47,604 nucleotides of DNA from ZC4RG30 sp964456255 (GTDB lineage: Bacteria; Pseudomonadota; Gammaproteobacteria; Steroidobacterales; Steroidobacteraceae): assembly GCA_964456255.1 (NCBI GenBank), contig CAYWDZ010000003.1, positions 1 to 47,604 on the forward strand, written 5' to 3'. A program made the translations under genes and the position numbers. This document shows positions 32,838 through 41,369 of this stretch, in pieces; the stretch's first letter is position 1; each line of letters opens with the position of its first letter. The notes under the pieces were generated by a model. That model was not told the origin of the DNA. It saw only the letters and a program-made list of their open reading frames with translations, and ran no database searches.

Positions 32838-33782
32838 CTACTTCTTCTCGCGCCCAATCCACGGGTCGGGTGAAGCCGGCCCGACGACGGCCATCGCGTA
32901 ATTCACGCGGCCCTTGCTCATCTTGAAGACGTGCACGTCGGCGAGGTTGCCGGCGAAGTGCTCGAAGGCGGCGACCAGACCGGCCTCGACATCAGCCAGC
33001 GGCACGCGGGGCGCCGGATGCTTGATCGCGAGACCCTTCGGCGAGCAGTCGTGCGTCGGCGTGGTCTTGATGCCGTTCTCCCAGCGATCGCAACGATCGG
33101 CGAAAGGAGCATTCACCATCGGCTGCTCGGCGAACATGGCGAAGTAGTCAGTGGCCGCCGCCGTCATGAGCCCACGCGACTGGCGCTCATCGGGCGGAAG
33201 GATGTTTTCCCAGTCGAGGTAGCTGGTGGCCATCACGACCTGCGGGTTGTACATGAACTCCTTCTCGCGGCCCAGCACATGCTCGATCTCGGTGATGGCG
33301 CCACCGTCCTGGGTCTGCAGGCGGATGGCGGCGTGGATCAGCTTGCCGCTCTCGTTGATCACGCCAAACATCACCGCTCCGCAGCGCTCGGTGTCGATGA
33401 GGTAGTTGCCTTCACCCCACGCGCCTGCGCCCTTCCACAGTTCGCTGGCCCCGGGCTGCTGCTGCACGCCGTTCTCGGTGAAAAAAGCATTGGGCGCGAT
33501 CTTGACCTTGGAAGCATCGTGCGCCGCCAGCGCAGCGGAGTAGCCATCGGCCACTGCCTTCATCGTGGCCCGCGGGCATTTGGTGCCGGGCGCTTCCACC
33601 GGGTAGTTGCGTGCAGCCTGGCCTGGCGCACCGCCAGCGGCAGGACCACCTCCTCTTGCTGGACCACCCCCACGGGCGGGCCCTGCTGCAGGGGCGGGCC
33701 CCGTTCCCGGTCCGGGCGCGGCCGCCTGTACGGCAGCAGTGACGAAAGCTGCAATCATTGCGGCGGCGAGCATCTTCTTCAT
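32838..33782 (-). CDS. Exported protein, paralogue family B, Gly/Pro-rich N-terminus
   Basis: 314 residues from ATG 33782; the ATG at 33788 directly abuts the GGGGGG ribosome site and so is less likely. A signal peptide (to about AAVQAA) is followed by a Gly/Pro/Ala tract (ARGGGPARGGGPAAGGAPG), then the family core: CPRATMKAVADGYSAA, FFTENG, DTERCGAV, EIEHVLGREKE, LDWENILP, DRCDRWENGI and DVHVFKMSKG. It is closest to copy A at 26379. The Gly/Pro tract is N-terminal here but C-terminal in the two copies at 39.4-41.4 kb. Function unknown. Confidence 0.82.
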   Translation of the reverse strand: MKKMLAAAMIAAFVTAAVQAAAPGPGTGPAPAAGPARGGGPARGGGPAAGGAPGQAARNYPVEAPGTKCPRATMKAVADGYSAALAAHDASKVKIAPNAFFTENGVQQQPGASELWKGAGAWGEGNYLIDTERCGAVMFGVINESGKLIHAAIRLQTQDGGAITEIEHVLGREKEFMYNPQVVMATSYLDWENILPPDERQSRGLMTAAATDYFAMFAEQPMVNAPFADRCDRWENGIKTTPTHDCSPKGLAIKHPAPRVPLADVEAGLVAAFEHFAGNLADVHVFKMSKGRVNYAMAVVGPASPDPWIGREKK

Positions 33783-33901
33783 GGACATCCCCCCAAGGGA
33801 CTAGTGGTTTGGGGCGAAGCTACTGTGCCGCAGGCCCGGGGGTCAAGGTCAACAGATTGATGGCGCCGCCCGGAACCGGGACCTAAGATTCGCCCCGCCC
33901 C

Positions 33902-34636
33902 ATGGAGATCCTCACCGCACACTTCCTCACCGCGCTGCTGCAGGTCATGCTGGTCAACATCGTGCTGTCCGGCGACAACGCGGTGGTCATCGCGCTGGCC
34001 GCCCGCAACCTGCAGCCGCGACACCGCAAGTTCGCCATCGCCTGGGGCAGCGCGGGCGCGATCGTGCTCCGCGTGCTGCTGACCATCGCGGCGGTGCAAT
34101 TGCTGAAGATTCCATTCCTGCAATTCGTTGGCGCGCTGCTACTCATCTGGATCGCCTTCAAGCTGCTGATCGAAGACGACGCCGGGGATGAGGCGCACCA
34201 TGCTCATGGCGACCTGTTCGGTGCCATCCGCACCATCCTGATCGCCGACCTGGTGATGAGCCTGGACAACACGCTGGCCATTGCCGGCGTGGCCAAGGGC
34301 GATGCCACGCTGCTCATCATCGGCCTGGTGCTGTCCATTCCGCTGATCGTGCTGGGCAGCACGCTGATCATGAAGATCATGGATCGCTTTCCGATCGTGG
34401 TTTACATCGGCGCGGGCCTCATCGCCTGGACCGCCGGCGAGATGATCGATTCCGACAAGGCCGTGCAGCCCTACCTGCCCGGCCTCTTTCACGGCACGTA
34501 CTGGCTGCCGCTGGCCATCACCGTGGTGGTGATCGGCTACTGCTGGTGGCACAACCAGCGCGCCGGGCGCGGGGCTCGCGAAGTGCTGGTCGCGGATATC
34601 CACGCCGCCGAGCGGATCGAGGACAAGATCGACTGA
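33902..34636 (+). CDS. TerC-family integral membrane protein (YjbE type)
   Basis: 244 residues, seven or so membrane helices. It begins with the TerC pattern VMLVNIVLSGDNAVVIALAARNL and repeats the acidic helix as ILIADLVMSLDNTLAIAGVAKGD, the two Asp-bearing segments proposed to form a metal ion path. TerC proteins export manganese or metallate exported enzymes in several bacteria; this member's ion is not determined by sequence. A short basic C-terminus ends in the cytoplasm. Convergent with yghU, 6 bp apart. Confidence 0.93.
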   Translation: MEILTAHFLTALLQVMLVNIVLSGDNAVVIALAARNLQPRHRKFAIAWGSAGAIVLRVLLTIAAVQLLKIPFLQFVGALLLIWIAFKLLIEDDAGDEAHHAHGDLFGAIRTILIADLVMSLDNTLAIAGVAKGDATLLIIGLVLSIPLIVLGSTLIMKIMDRFPIVVYIGAGLIAWTAGEMIDSDKAVQPYLPGLFHGTYWLPLAITVVVIGYCWWHNQRAGRGAREVLVADIHAAERIEDKID

Positions 34637-34642
34637 GACCTC

Positions 34643-35509
34643 TCAGTGATCCAGATCCGCCGCGCTATGCCGCTCAGGCACGCGCAGTTCTTCAGGACCC
34701 GTCGTCGTGTTCACGCGCTTGCCGCGCAGCACCGCCGGCCGGCTGCCAATCAGATCCACCCAGCGCTGCACATTCTTGTACTCGTGCACTGACAGGAACT
34801 CCCCGCCGTTGTACGCGCCTTCCATCATGCGGCGATACCACGCCCAGTTGGCGATGTCGGCAATGGTGTACTCATTGCCCGCCAGGTACTCGTGCGTGGC
34901 CAGATGCGAATCCAGCACATGCAGCAGCCGCTTGGTCTCCATTGCATAGCGGTTGATCGCGTACTCGATCCTGATCGGCGCATAGAAATAGTAGTGGCCG
35001 AAGCCCGTACCCAGATACGGCGCGGAGCCCACCTGCCAGAACAGCCAGTTCATCGTCTCGGCGCGCGCCGGCTGCGAGGTCGGCAGGAACGCCCCGAACT
35101 TCTCGGCGAGATAGAACAGGATCGACCCACTCTCGAACAGCCGTATCGGCGGATCGGTTGAACAGTCGAGCATCGCCGGAATCTTCGAGTTTGGATTCAC
35201 TGCGACGAATCCACTGCCGAACTGCTCGCCATCATTGATGCGGATCAGCCACGCGTCGTACTCGGCGCCGGCGTGCCCGAGGGCCAGCAGCTCCTCGAGC
35301 ATGATGGTGATCTTCACGCCATTGGGTGTGCCCAGCGAGTAAAGCTGCAATGGATGCTTGCCGCGCGGCAGCGGCTTCTCATGCGTGGCACCGGAAATGG
35401 GGCGATTGATCGGCGCAAAGGTGCCGCCGCTGGGGGCATCCCAGGTCCAGACCTTTGGCGGCACATAGCCGGCGGGAAGATTCTTGCTGGGATCGCTCGC
35501 TGAGGACAT
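34643..35509 (-). CDS. yghU: Glutathione S-transferase-like disulfide-bond oxidoreductase YghU
   Basis: 288 residues from ATG 35509; an in-frame ATG at 35545 adds 12 residues not found in the family. Near-full match to E. coli YghU by eye: KVWTWDAPSGGTFAPINRP, KHPLQLYSLGTPNG, EYDAWLIRINDGEQF, VNPNSKIPAMLD, FESGSILFYLAEKFG and MNWLFWQVGSAPYLG. YghU binds two glutathiones and reduces disulfides rather than acting as a classic transferase. It is cytoplasmic. Likely a single-gene unit. Confidence 0.95.
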   Translation of the reverse strand: MSSASDPSKNLPAGYVPPKVWTWDAPSGGTFAPINRPISGATHEKPLPRGKHPLQLYSLGTPNGVKITIMLEELLALGHAGAEYDAWLIRINDGEQFGSGFVAVNPNSKIPAMLDCSTDPPIRLFESGSILFYLAEKFGAFLPTSQPARAETMNWLFWQVGSAPYLGTGFGHYYFYAPIRIEYAINRYAMETKRLLHVLDSHLATHEYLAGNEYTIADIANWAWYRRMMEGAYNGGEFLSVHEYKNVQRWVDLIGSRPAVLRGKRVNTTTGPEELRVPERHSAADLDH

Positions 35510-35588
35510 GGCCGTAGCTCCGGTACTCGCCTGGAGTGCCAGCATAGTATGGGACCGATCTCACTGCTGCGATCGCATCGGCTCCTTC

Positions 35589-36003
35589 CTACAGCCCCGC
35601 CCACTCCCCGATCTTGATGCGTTGAACCATCACCGGTCCAGCCGCGCCGCGCGGATCGAAGACCAGCGCCTCCCCTTCCTCCATGCCGGCGGAATACTCA
35701 GCGAAGGCAGCGGCGATGTTGGGGCCGTGCGTGATCAGCAGGCGATTGCCACCGGGCTGCGTCCTGCGGGCCACCTGCTCGCGCAACCACGCCGCGCGCG
35801 CTGCACTGGTCGCGGTCATGCCCTCGTTGCTCAGTTCGTCCACCGCGCGTGCCTTGCCCACATCCAGCAGTCGCGCCGTCTCGAGTGCGCGGTAGGTGGG
35901 GCTCGCCAGCACTTCATTCACGGGAATCTTCAATCGCTTGAACGCCTGGCCCATGGCGGCAGCGTCGCGGCGACCGGTGTCATCCAGTTGCCGTTCGCGA
36001 TTG
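35589..36003 (-). CDS. Histidine phosphatase family protein, N-terminus lost in gap
   Basis: About 138 C-terminal residues are visible. They contain the family landmarks QLDDTGRRDAAAMGQAF, ASPTYRALETARLL and LLITHGPNIAAAF (second catalytic His), which place it in the phosphoglycerate mutase/SixA-like superfamily. The first catalytic RHG motif must lie in or beyond the run of N. Substrate unknown. Upstream extent and start cannot be given. Confidence 0.85.
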
Positions 36004-36103
36004 NNNNNNNNNNNNNNNNNNNNNNNNNNNNNNNNNNNNNNNNNNNNNNNNNNNNNNNNNNNNNNNNNNNNNNNNNNNNNNNNNNNNNNNNNNNNNNNNN
36101 NNN
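36004..36103. other. Assembly gap (100 N)
   Basis: Exactly 100 undetermined bases, the usual placeholder length for a scaffold join of unknown size. It cuts the histidine phosphatase gene and may hide the promoter or start of the gene at 36133. Confidence 0.98.
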
Positions 36104-36132
36104 TTGCATCTTCCGGGTAAAGACTTCCAGCC

Positions 36133-37071
36133 ATGCACCGGGAACATATCCTGCTGCGCGACACCGCGGACATCCACCGCGCGCACGCCTATGTGCTCTC
36201 GCACTGGACGCTGCCGCACATCGAGGTCAGCACCGAACGATTCCCCACGCTGATCGCCGAACGCGCGCAGGATCGCTGCTCGCGCCTCGCCGATGCCTGC
36301 AATTGCCTGTTCGGTGAGGTGCTCGGCGGCGCGACGCTGCTGGTCGGAACCGCCACGGTGTGGGTATCAAGCAGGCGCTGGAGCGACGTGACACTGGTGC
36401 TGCTCGCCGCAGTGGGCGTCCTGTTCGTCGGCAAGGGTGTCGAGATCGCCTGGACGCGCGTGCGCATGCTGCTGGTGCTGGGCAGCCTGCGGCGCCATCT
36501 GGATTCAACCCGCGACATGAGCGCCACGAAGCCCGTCGGATCCGCGTGGATTGACTCCCCCACTCCGGCGAAGCTCAGCTCCTCGACCACAGAGGCCGAG
36601 GACATTCCCGCTCCGGGCCCGCGAAAACCCAGGGCTCCGCGACCCAAGGTCGAGCTGCGCAATGCCGCCGACATCAACCGGTTGTGCCTGCAGCTGGCCA
36701 CACGCTGGAACATGCCGCGCATCGAGATCAGCGTTGACGGGCTTTCCGAACAGGATGCGCAGCGCGCGCATCATCACTACGTGCGTCTGACCGACGGCGC
36801 GACCTTCATGCTGGCTGGAGTACTGGCGGGCCTCACCCTGCTGGGCGGAGCGCTCTACGTCGTGATGAGCTCGGGCCCGGATGCGTCACCAATCGAAAGA
36901 CCGGAGTTGTGGCTGAAGACTCTGGGCTGGAGCGACATGCAGCCGGTGGTCCTTGCCGCGCTGGGCGCGGGCATCCTCGGCTGGGCCATCGAGCTCGTCG
37001 TGATCCGCGTTCGGCTGCTGAAGGTCTTGCGCAGGCTGCGCGGGAACCTCAGCGCGGCTGCGCCTTCCTGA
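36133..37071 (+). CDS. Membrane protein with internal duplication, unknown
   Basis: 312 residues in two similar halves. Each half has a soluble stretch (LRDTADIHRAHAYVLSHW / LRNAADINRLCLQLATRW, then PHIEVS / PRIEIS) followed by two membrane helices (for example FGEVLGGATLLVG / FMLAGVLAGLTLLGG) and a basic end (RVRMLLVLGSLRRHL / RVRLLKVLRRLRGNL). A Ser/Pro linker joins them at about residues 135-165. The repeat suggests gene duplication and fusion, or a dimer made in one chain. No known domain was recognised. The start is 29 bp after the assembly gap, so an earlier start is possible. Confidence 0.78.
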   Translation: MHREHILLRDTADIHRAHAYVLSHWTLPHIEVSTERFPTLIAERAQDRCSRLADACNCLFGEVLGGATLLVGTATVWVSSRRWSDVTLVLLAAVGVLFVGKGVEIAWTRVRMLLVLGSLRRHLDSTRDMSATKPVGSAWIDSPTPAKLSSSTTEAEDIPAPGPRKPRAPRPKVELRNAADINRLCLQLATRWNMPRIEISVDGLSEQDAQRAHHHYVRLTDGATFMLAGVLAGLTLLGGALYVVMSSGPDASPIERPELWLKTLGWSDMQPVVLAALGAGILGWAIELVVIRVRLLKVLRRLRGNLSAAAPS

Positions 37072-37142
37072 TCCCAGCGGCGGCGCAGCCCGCATGCTCA
37101 CCGCGCCCTGAGCCTTCAAGACATTCTCCCTGATGCTCGACG

Positions 37143-37604
37143 TCAGAGCTTCTTCACCATGAACACGTTGAATTCAGTGGCCACGTATTGTCCAAACGCG
37201 CCGCAAAACTCGAAGCCGTTCTTCCGGTATAGCGAGAGCGCAGCCTCGAATGGACCACCCGTCCCGGTTTCGAGTAGTAATTCGCGGTAACCGCGATCAC
37301 GAGCGGTGCTGATGATCACGTCCAGCAATTGCTGGCCCACGCCCTTCCTGAGCCACCCCGCCCGGGTGCGCATGGACTTGATCTCCCCTGCGCCATTCTC
37401 CAGCGCCTTCAGGGCACCGCACCCGCACAGCGCAGCACCGTCCCATGCCGTCCACATGGTGATCTCCGGCTGTCGCAGGGCGTCGATCGCCAGCGCGTGC
37501 ACGTACTCGGGAGGCGATGTGCTGTGCATGCCCTGCAGGTGTTCGGCAATCAACTCCTGAACTTCGGCGGAAGCCAGGTCATCAACCCTGATGGTGTAAG
37601 GCAT
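37143..37604 (-). CDS. GNAT-family N-acetyltransferase
   Basis: 153 residues covering one GNAT domain. The acetyl-CoA loop reads RTRAGWLRKGVGQQLL (the Q/R-x-x-G-x-G/A motif), preceded by GAGEIKSMRT and followed by LLLETGTGGPFEAALSLYRKNGFEFCG. The pattern is close to E. coli YpeA/PhnO-like small-molecule acetyltransferases. Substrate unknown. It stands between convergent and co-directional genes with no operon signal. Confidence 0.92.
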   Translation of the reverse strand: MPYTIRVDDLASAEVQELIAEHLQGMHSTSPPEYVHALAIDALRQPEITMWTAWDGAALCGCGALKALENGAGEIKSMRTRAGWLRKGVGQQLLDVIISTARDRGYRELLLETGTGGPFEAALSLYRKNGFEFCGAFGQYVATEFNVFMVKKL

Positions 37605-37688
37605 GGCTCGCTGCAGGGCGTGGTCCGGATGAACAGAGGTACAGCTTAGCCGGAAGCTGCCCTGCAGAAGAGCCCATCGACGACCGCG

Positions 37689-38366
37689 CTAGTCGCAGGT
37701 GAACGGGTCGGGCACCGAAGACTGCCGCTCCTCCAGCAAGTCATCCGGCGAAAAGCTCTCCACTCCTGCCTTGTGCTGCCGTCTGGGCAACGTGGCGACG
37801 CCAACTCGCGTGCCATTGAAGATGATGCTGCCGGGCGGGATGGTGACGGGAGGGCCCGGATCGGGCGGCCGGGGCAACAGCTTGTCCATCTTCGCCTGCG
37901 TCTCCTTGCTGATCGCGGGTGGCCTGCACGGCTTGCGCGGTCCATTGGATTCTGCAACCGATTTCAGGATCTCCGTTTCCTTGTGCTTCGACAGGTACAG
38001 ATTCGCGGCCTCCTGCGGCGCCCTGCTCCAGTCGATTGGCGGCAGGACTGCAGCCTCAGGCACCACCGGCTGCACCACTACCGGCGCGGGCACCAGGGCC
38101 TGTTCCTGCTGCGTGATCAGCGGTGTGATCGCGGGCACGCTGGGTGCGGTGCGCGTCGGGGGTGGCCGTGGTGAACGCGGCGGCGGCGGTGGGGGCGGCT
38201 CCTGATAGGGCCAGATGCTGACGAACAGCTGCTGCTGCGGCTCCACTTGCGGTCGCTGCATGCGCCGCTCGATGACGAGCAGCACCACCACGAAAACATG
38301 AGCCAGCACCGCGAGACCAATGGCCACCACACGGACATTCGGCGGCGTGCGATTGGGACGACGCAT
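37689..38366 (-). CDS. TonB-like protein: membrane anchor and proline-rich arm, no TonB_C domain
   Basis: 225 residues from ATG 38366, chosen because it opens with RRPNRTPPNVRVVAIGLAVLAHVF, a basic start and one membrane helix as in TonB. A proline-rich arm follows (QEPPPPPPPRSPRPPPT) and a periplasmic part with two Cys (RKPCRPPA; FTCD at the end) but no recognisable TonB C-terminal fold. It could be an anchor that works with a separate C-terminal protein, or a scaffold of another kind. Unrelated genes flank it. Confidence 0.75.
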   Translation of the reverse strand: MRRPNRTPPNVRVVAIGLAVLAHVFVVVLLVIERRMQRPQVEPQQQLFVSIWPYQEPPPPPPPRSPRPPPTRTAPSVPAITPLITQQEQALVPAPVVVQPVVPEAAVLPPIDWSRAPQEAANLYLSKHKETEILKSVAESNGPRKPCRPPAISKETQAKMDKLLPRPPDPGPPVTIPPGSIIFNGTRVGVATLPRRQHKAGVESFSPDDLLEERQSSVPDPFTCD

Positions 38367-38472
38367 CGGCCGATGGTAGTTCCTGCATTTCCGGTGGAAG
38401 ATTAAGAAGCAGCAGGATTGCGCGACCCGTGGCATGCTCGCCGGCATCCGAATCACGGCAGGAGACCTCTCC

Positions 38473-39348
38473 ATGATCCCCAGGTACATTGTTGCCAGCC
38501 TCACGCTGTCGCTGGCATTGGCAGCCGCCGCACAAGCGCCGCAGACCGATTACAGCAAGGTCGAGATCAAGACCACCCGGATCGCCGACGATTTCTACAC
38601 GCTCGAGGGACAGGGCGGCACCATCAGCGTCCTGGCCGGCCCGGACGGCGTGCTGCTGGTGGACAGCCAGTTCGCACCGCTGACCGACAAGCTGGTGGCC
38701 GCGGTGAAGGCCGTGTCGAACCAGCCGATCCGCTACCTGGTGAACACGCATATCCATGGCGATCACATCGGCGGCAACGAGAACTTCGCCAAACTTGGGG
38801 CGCTGATTTTCAGTCGCGATCAGCTGCGCGAGCGCCTCGCCCAATCGAACCCGGCCGCGCCACGGGCGCTGCCGGTAGTGACCTACGACAACGAGGTCAC
38901 GATTCACATCAACGGTGAGGACGTGAAGCTGATCCCGATCCGCGCGGCACACACCGATGGCGACACGTTGATCAGCTTTCCCCGGCACGACATTCTCGCC
39001 GTGGGCGATTACATCCGCACCGTCGGCTACCCGCGCATCGACCTGAACAATGGCGGGTCAATGAAGGGCCTGCTCGCGGCATACGAGCAGACGATCAAGC
39101 TGGCCGGCCCCGCCACGAAGATCATTCCCGGCCACGGGCCGATTACTGATCGCAACGGAGTCGCTGCGCAGCGCGACCTGGTGCTGGCGGTGAGCGAGAA
39201 GATCCGTCCGCTGGTGCAGCAGGGCAAGAGTGTCGAGGAAGTCATCGCCGCGAAGCCCACGGCCCAGTTCGATGCCTCCGTGCCCAGCAGCGAAACGACT
39301 TCCGAGCAGCTGGTGCGCTGGCTGTATGCGGAGCTCAAGGGCCGCTGA
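38473..39348 (+). CDS. Exported metallo-beta-lactamase-fold hydrolase
   Basis: 291 residues from ATG 38473 with AGGAG about 8 bases before it. A signal peptide (residues 5-21, LTLSLALAAAAQA) leads to a complete MBL zinc site: VNTHIHGDHIGG (His93, His95, Asp97, His98), His160 in RAAHTDGDT, Asp179 in AVGDY and His in IIPGHGPITD. The HxHxDH-plus-distal-His set matches cyclase/SoxH-like exported MBL proteins linked to quinoprotein oxidation rather than classical beta-lactamases. Substrate unknown. A strong terminator follows. Confidence 0.9.
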   Translation: MIPRYIVASLTLSLALAAAAQAPQTDYSKVEIKTTRIADDFYTLEGQGGTISVLAGPDGVLLVDSQFAPLTDKLVAAVKAVSNQPIRYLVNTHIHGDHIGGNENFAKLGALIFSRDQLRERLAQSNPAAPRALPVVTYDNEVTIHINGEDVKLIPIRAAHTDGDTLISFPRHDILAVGDYIRTVGYPRIDLNNGGSMKGLLAAYEQTIKLAGPATKIIPGHGPITDRNGVAAQRDLVLAVSEKIRPLVQQGKSVEEVIAAKPTAQFDASVPSSETTSEQLVRWLYAELKGR

Positions 39349-39360
39349 CCGACTCCAGAA

Positions 39361-39385
39361 AAAGGCCCACTCGAGGTGGGCCTTT
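39361..39385. terminator. Bidirectional intrinsic terminator
   Basis: AAAGGCCCAC and GTGGGCCTTT form a perfect 10-bp stem round a 5-base loop. A run of A before it gives five Ts on the minus strand and a shorter T-run on the plus strand, so it serves the MBL gene and the opposing family C gene. Confidence 0.85.
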
Positions 39386-39396
39386 CATCGAACAGA

Positions 39397-40329
39397 CTAT
39401 GCGCCCCCTGGCCCGGCTCCCGGTCCAGCGCCCCCCTGTCGCGCAGGGCCGCCCGCTCCGCCACCGCCACCGCCACCGCCGCCCGGTCGGCCTCTGCCAC
39501 AGCCGGCGTTCTTGCAAACCGTCACCTCGTGGATGTAGCGATTCTTGCCGCCCTCAACGCGGAACATCTGGCTGGCCTGTGTGCCCGGGTCCTTGGGTAC
39601 GTCGGCGTCGAGCCACGGGAAGTTGTGCATGATGTCCACGGCGCCAATGGTCTCGTCGATGACATAGCGGCGGTTGGTCACGTTGAGCTTCTCCGGGAAT
39701 GCGCCCATTTCGCAGGGATTGAGCTCCGGGTTCCGGTTGGTGGTGACGGACATGCGTCCTTCGAGCCGCGAGCAGGGCGTGCCATGCGGCACCGGCAGAT
39801 CCGGGTTACCCCAGTCGTTGAGGTACGCATCGGCCGCCGCCTGGATGGCGGCGCGAGTGTCGCGCTTGCCCGCAGGAATCTCGCTCCAGTTCTCGACCTT
39901 CGTGACGGCCAGGTGCTCGGCCGCGCCGAATACCCAGTCCCCTTCGTCCGTCACTACCGACTCCATCTTCGACACCTTCTTGCCGTCCTTGGTCGCTTCC
40001 ATGCGCGTGTGGATCACGTAGGGATGCGCCTGCGTGGCCGCCACGATCTCCGTGAAGGTGGCGCACTGCGTCGTGTCGTAGAAGCTGCGCGTGAAGTCGA
40101 TCTTCATGGGTGCGGCCAGCACGCCCTTGTCGGCGCCCATGGCCTTGTCGTTCTCCCCGTAGTAGGCGCCCTTGTCGAGCGGCACCATGGAGGCATTGCC
40201 CGCCGTTTGCGCCTTCACATACGCATCGGTCAGCTTCATGAGCGCCTCGCGCTCGCATGCCGCCGAGGCGTTGGCCGCGAAGGCGGCGCAAGCAAGGACG
40301 ATCGTGACTTTGACTATTTCTCTTCTCAT
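39397..40329 (-). CDS. Exported protein, paralogue family C, Gly-rich C-terminal tail
   Basis: 310 residues from ATG 40329. A signal peptide (TIVLACAAFAANASA) leads to mature Cys (CEREALMKLTDAYVKAQ), then YYGENDKA, SFYDTTQCATFTE, KMESVVTDEGDWVFGA, a second half with GTPCSRLEGR and the pair VTNRRYVIDE / QMFRVEGGKNRYIHEV. It ends CKNAGCGRGRP and a Gly/Pro/Ala tail of about 34 residues (residues encoded by 39400-39501). It is a tandem duplicate of the next gene, sharing even the signal peptide and the bases before the start. Probably co-transcribed with it (44 bp gap). Function unknown. Confidence 0.85.
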   Translation of the reverse strand: MRREIVKVTIVLACAAFAANASAACEREALMKLTDAYVKAQTAGNASMVPLDKGAYYGENDKAMGADKGVLAAPMKIDFTRSFYDTTQCATFTEIVAATQAHPYVIHTRMEATKDGKKVSKMESVVTDEGDWVFGAAEHLAVTKVENWSEIPAGKRDTRAAIQAAADAYLNDWGNPDLPVPHGTPCSRLEGRMSVTTNRNPELNPCEMGAFPEKLNVTNRRYVIDETIGAVDIMHNFPWLDADVPKDPGTQASQMFRVEGGKNRYIHEVTVCKNAGCGRGRPGGGGGGGGGAGGPARQGGAGPGAGPGGA

Positions 40330-40373
40330 ATCCGCATTCCCCCTGGTTTTCGAATCTGGTGCTGTTTCACGGA

Positions 40374-41369
40374 CTATTGGCCCGCCGGTGCTGGCGGTGC
40401 CGGGGTTGCTCCCGGCCCTGCTCCCGGTCCGCCCTGCCGCGGCGGACCTCCAGGTCCACCCGCTCCACCCTGACGTCCCGGTCCGCCGGCTCCGCCGCGT
40501 CCCGGTCCGCCCGCTCCGCGCGCCGGCGTTCCCGGCGGCACGCAACCTGGCGCCGCGCAAGTCGTGAGCTCGTGGATGTAGCGATTCTTGCCGCCCTCAA
40601 CCCGGAACATCTGGCCGGCCGGAGTTCCCGGGTCGGGGGACGGGAGGCTGCGATCAAGAAAAGGGAAGTTGTGGAAGACGAGAACGGTGCCGAAGTTCTC
40701 GTCAATGACATAGCGCTGGTTGGTAACCTTCATCGGCCGGTTGAACCTCAGGTTGCACGAGTTGGCTGCCGGGTCACGCGTGCCCGTGTAGATGCTGCCC
40801 TCAAGCCTGGCGCAGGGCGTGCCATGTGGCACCACGACATCGTTGTTCCCCCAACCTTCCAGGTACAAGTCGGCCGCCGCCTGGATGACTTCGCGCGAGT
40901 CGCGCTTGTCCTTGGGGATCTCGCTCCAGTCCTCGCCTTGCGAGAATTTCAGGTAGTTCTCGGCGCCGAATATCCAGTCGCCCGCGTCCGTCACCACGGA
41001 CTCCATCTTTGTCACCTTCTTGCCGTTCTTGTTCGCCTCCATGCGCGTGAGGATCACGTAGGGATGCGGGTCGGTGGCGGCGACCAGTTCCGTGAAGGCT
41101 GCGCATTGCGTGGTGTCGTAGAAGCTGCGTGTGAAATCGACCTTCAGCGGCCCGGCCAGCACGCCCTTGCCGATCTCCATGGCTTTGTCGTTTTCACCGT
41201 AGTACGCCTTCTTGTCGAGCGGCACCAACTTGGCGTTCCCGGTCGTTTGCGCCTTTACATAGGCGTCGGTCAGCTTCATCAGCGTCGCGCGCTTGCATGC
41301 CGCCGAGGCATCGGCCGCAAAGGCCGCGCAAGCCAGGACGATCGTGACCTGGACTATTTTCCTTCTCAT
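40374..41369 (-). CDS. Exported protein, paralogue family D, long collagen-like tail
   Basis: 331 residues. Signal peptide nearly identical to copy C (TIVLACAAFAADASA), then CKRATLMKLTDAYVKAQ, YYGENDKAM, SFYDTTQCAAFTE, KMESVVTDAGDWIFGA, GTPCARLEGS, VTNQRYVIDENFG and QMFRVEGGKNRYIHEL. After CAAPGC comes a tail of about 55 residues rich in Gly/Pro/Arg/Gln (encoded by 40374-40541), longer than in copy C. The core looks under constraint while the tails vary in length, as expected for repeat slippage. Likely first of a two-gene unit with copy C. Confidence 0.85.
   Translation of the reverse strand: MRRKIVQVTIVLACAAFAADASAACKRATLMKLTDAYVKAQTTGNAKLVPLDKKAYYGENDKAMEIGKGVLAGPLKVDFTRSFYDTTQCAAFTELVAATDPHPYVILTRMEANKNGKKVTKMESVVTDAGDWIFGAENYLKFSQGEDWSEIPKDKRDSREVIQAAADLYLEGWGNNDVVVPHGTPCARLEGSIYTGTRDPAANSCNLRFNRPMKVTNQRYVIDENFGTVLVFHNFPFLDRSLPSPDPGTPAGQMFRVEGGKNRYIHELTTCAAPGCVPPGTPARGAGGPGRGGAGGPGRQGGAGGPGGPPRQGGPGAGPGATPAPPAPAGQ

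Noticed and set aside
32838..33788. Start of copy B at 33788
   Set aside because: The ribosome site directly abuts this ATG, while the ATG at 33782 has normal spacing; the difference is two residues only.
38473..39348. Calling the MBL-fold protein a beta-lactamase resistance gene
   Set aside because: The metal motif is shared by the whole superfamily and the sequence resembles SoxH/cyclase-type exported members; no evidence for beta-lactam hydrolysis.
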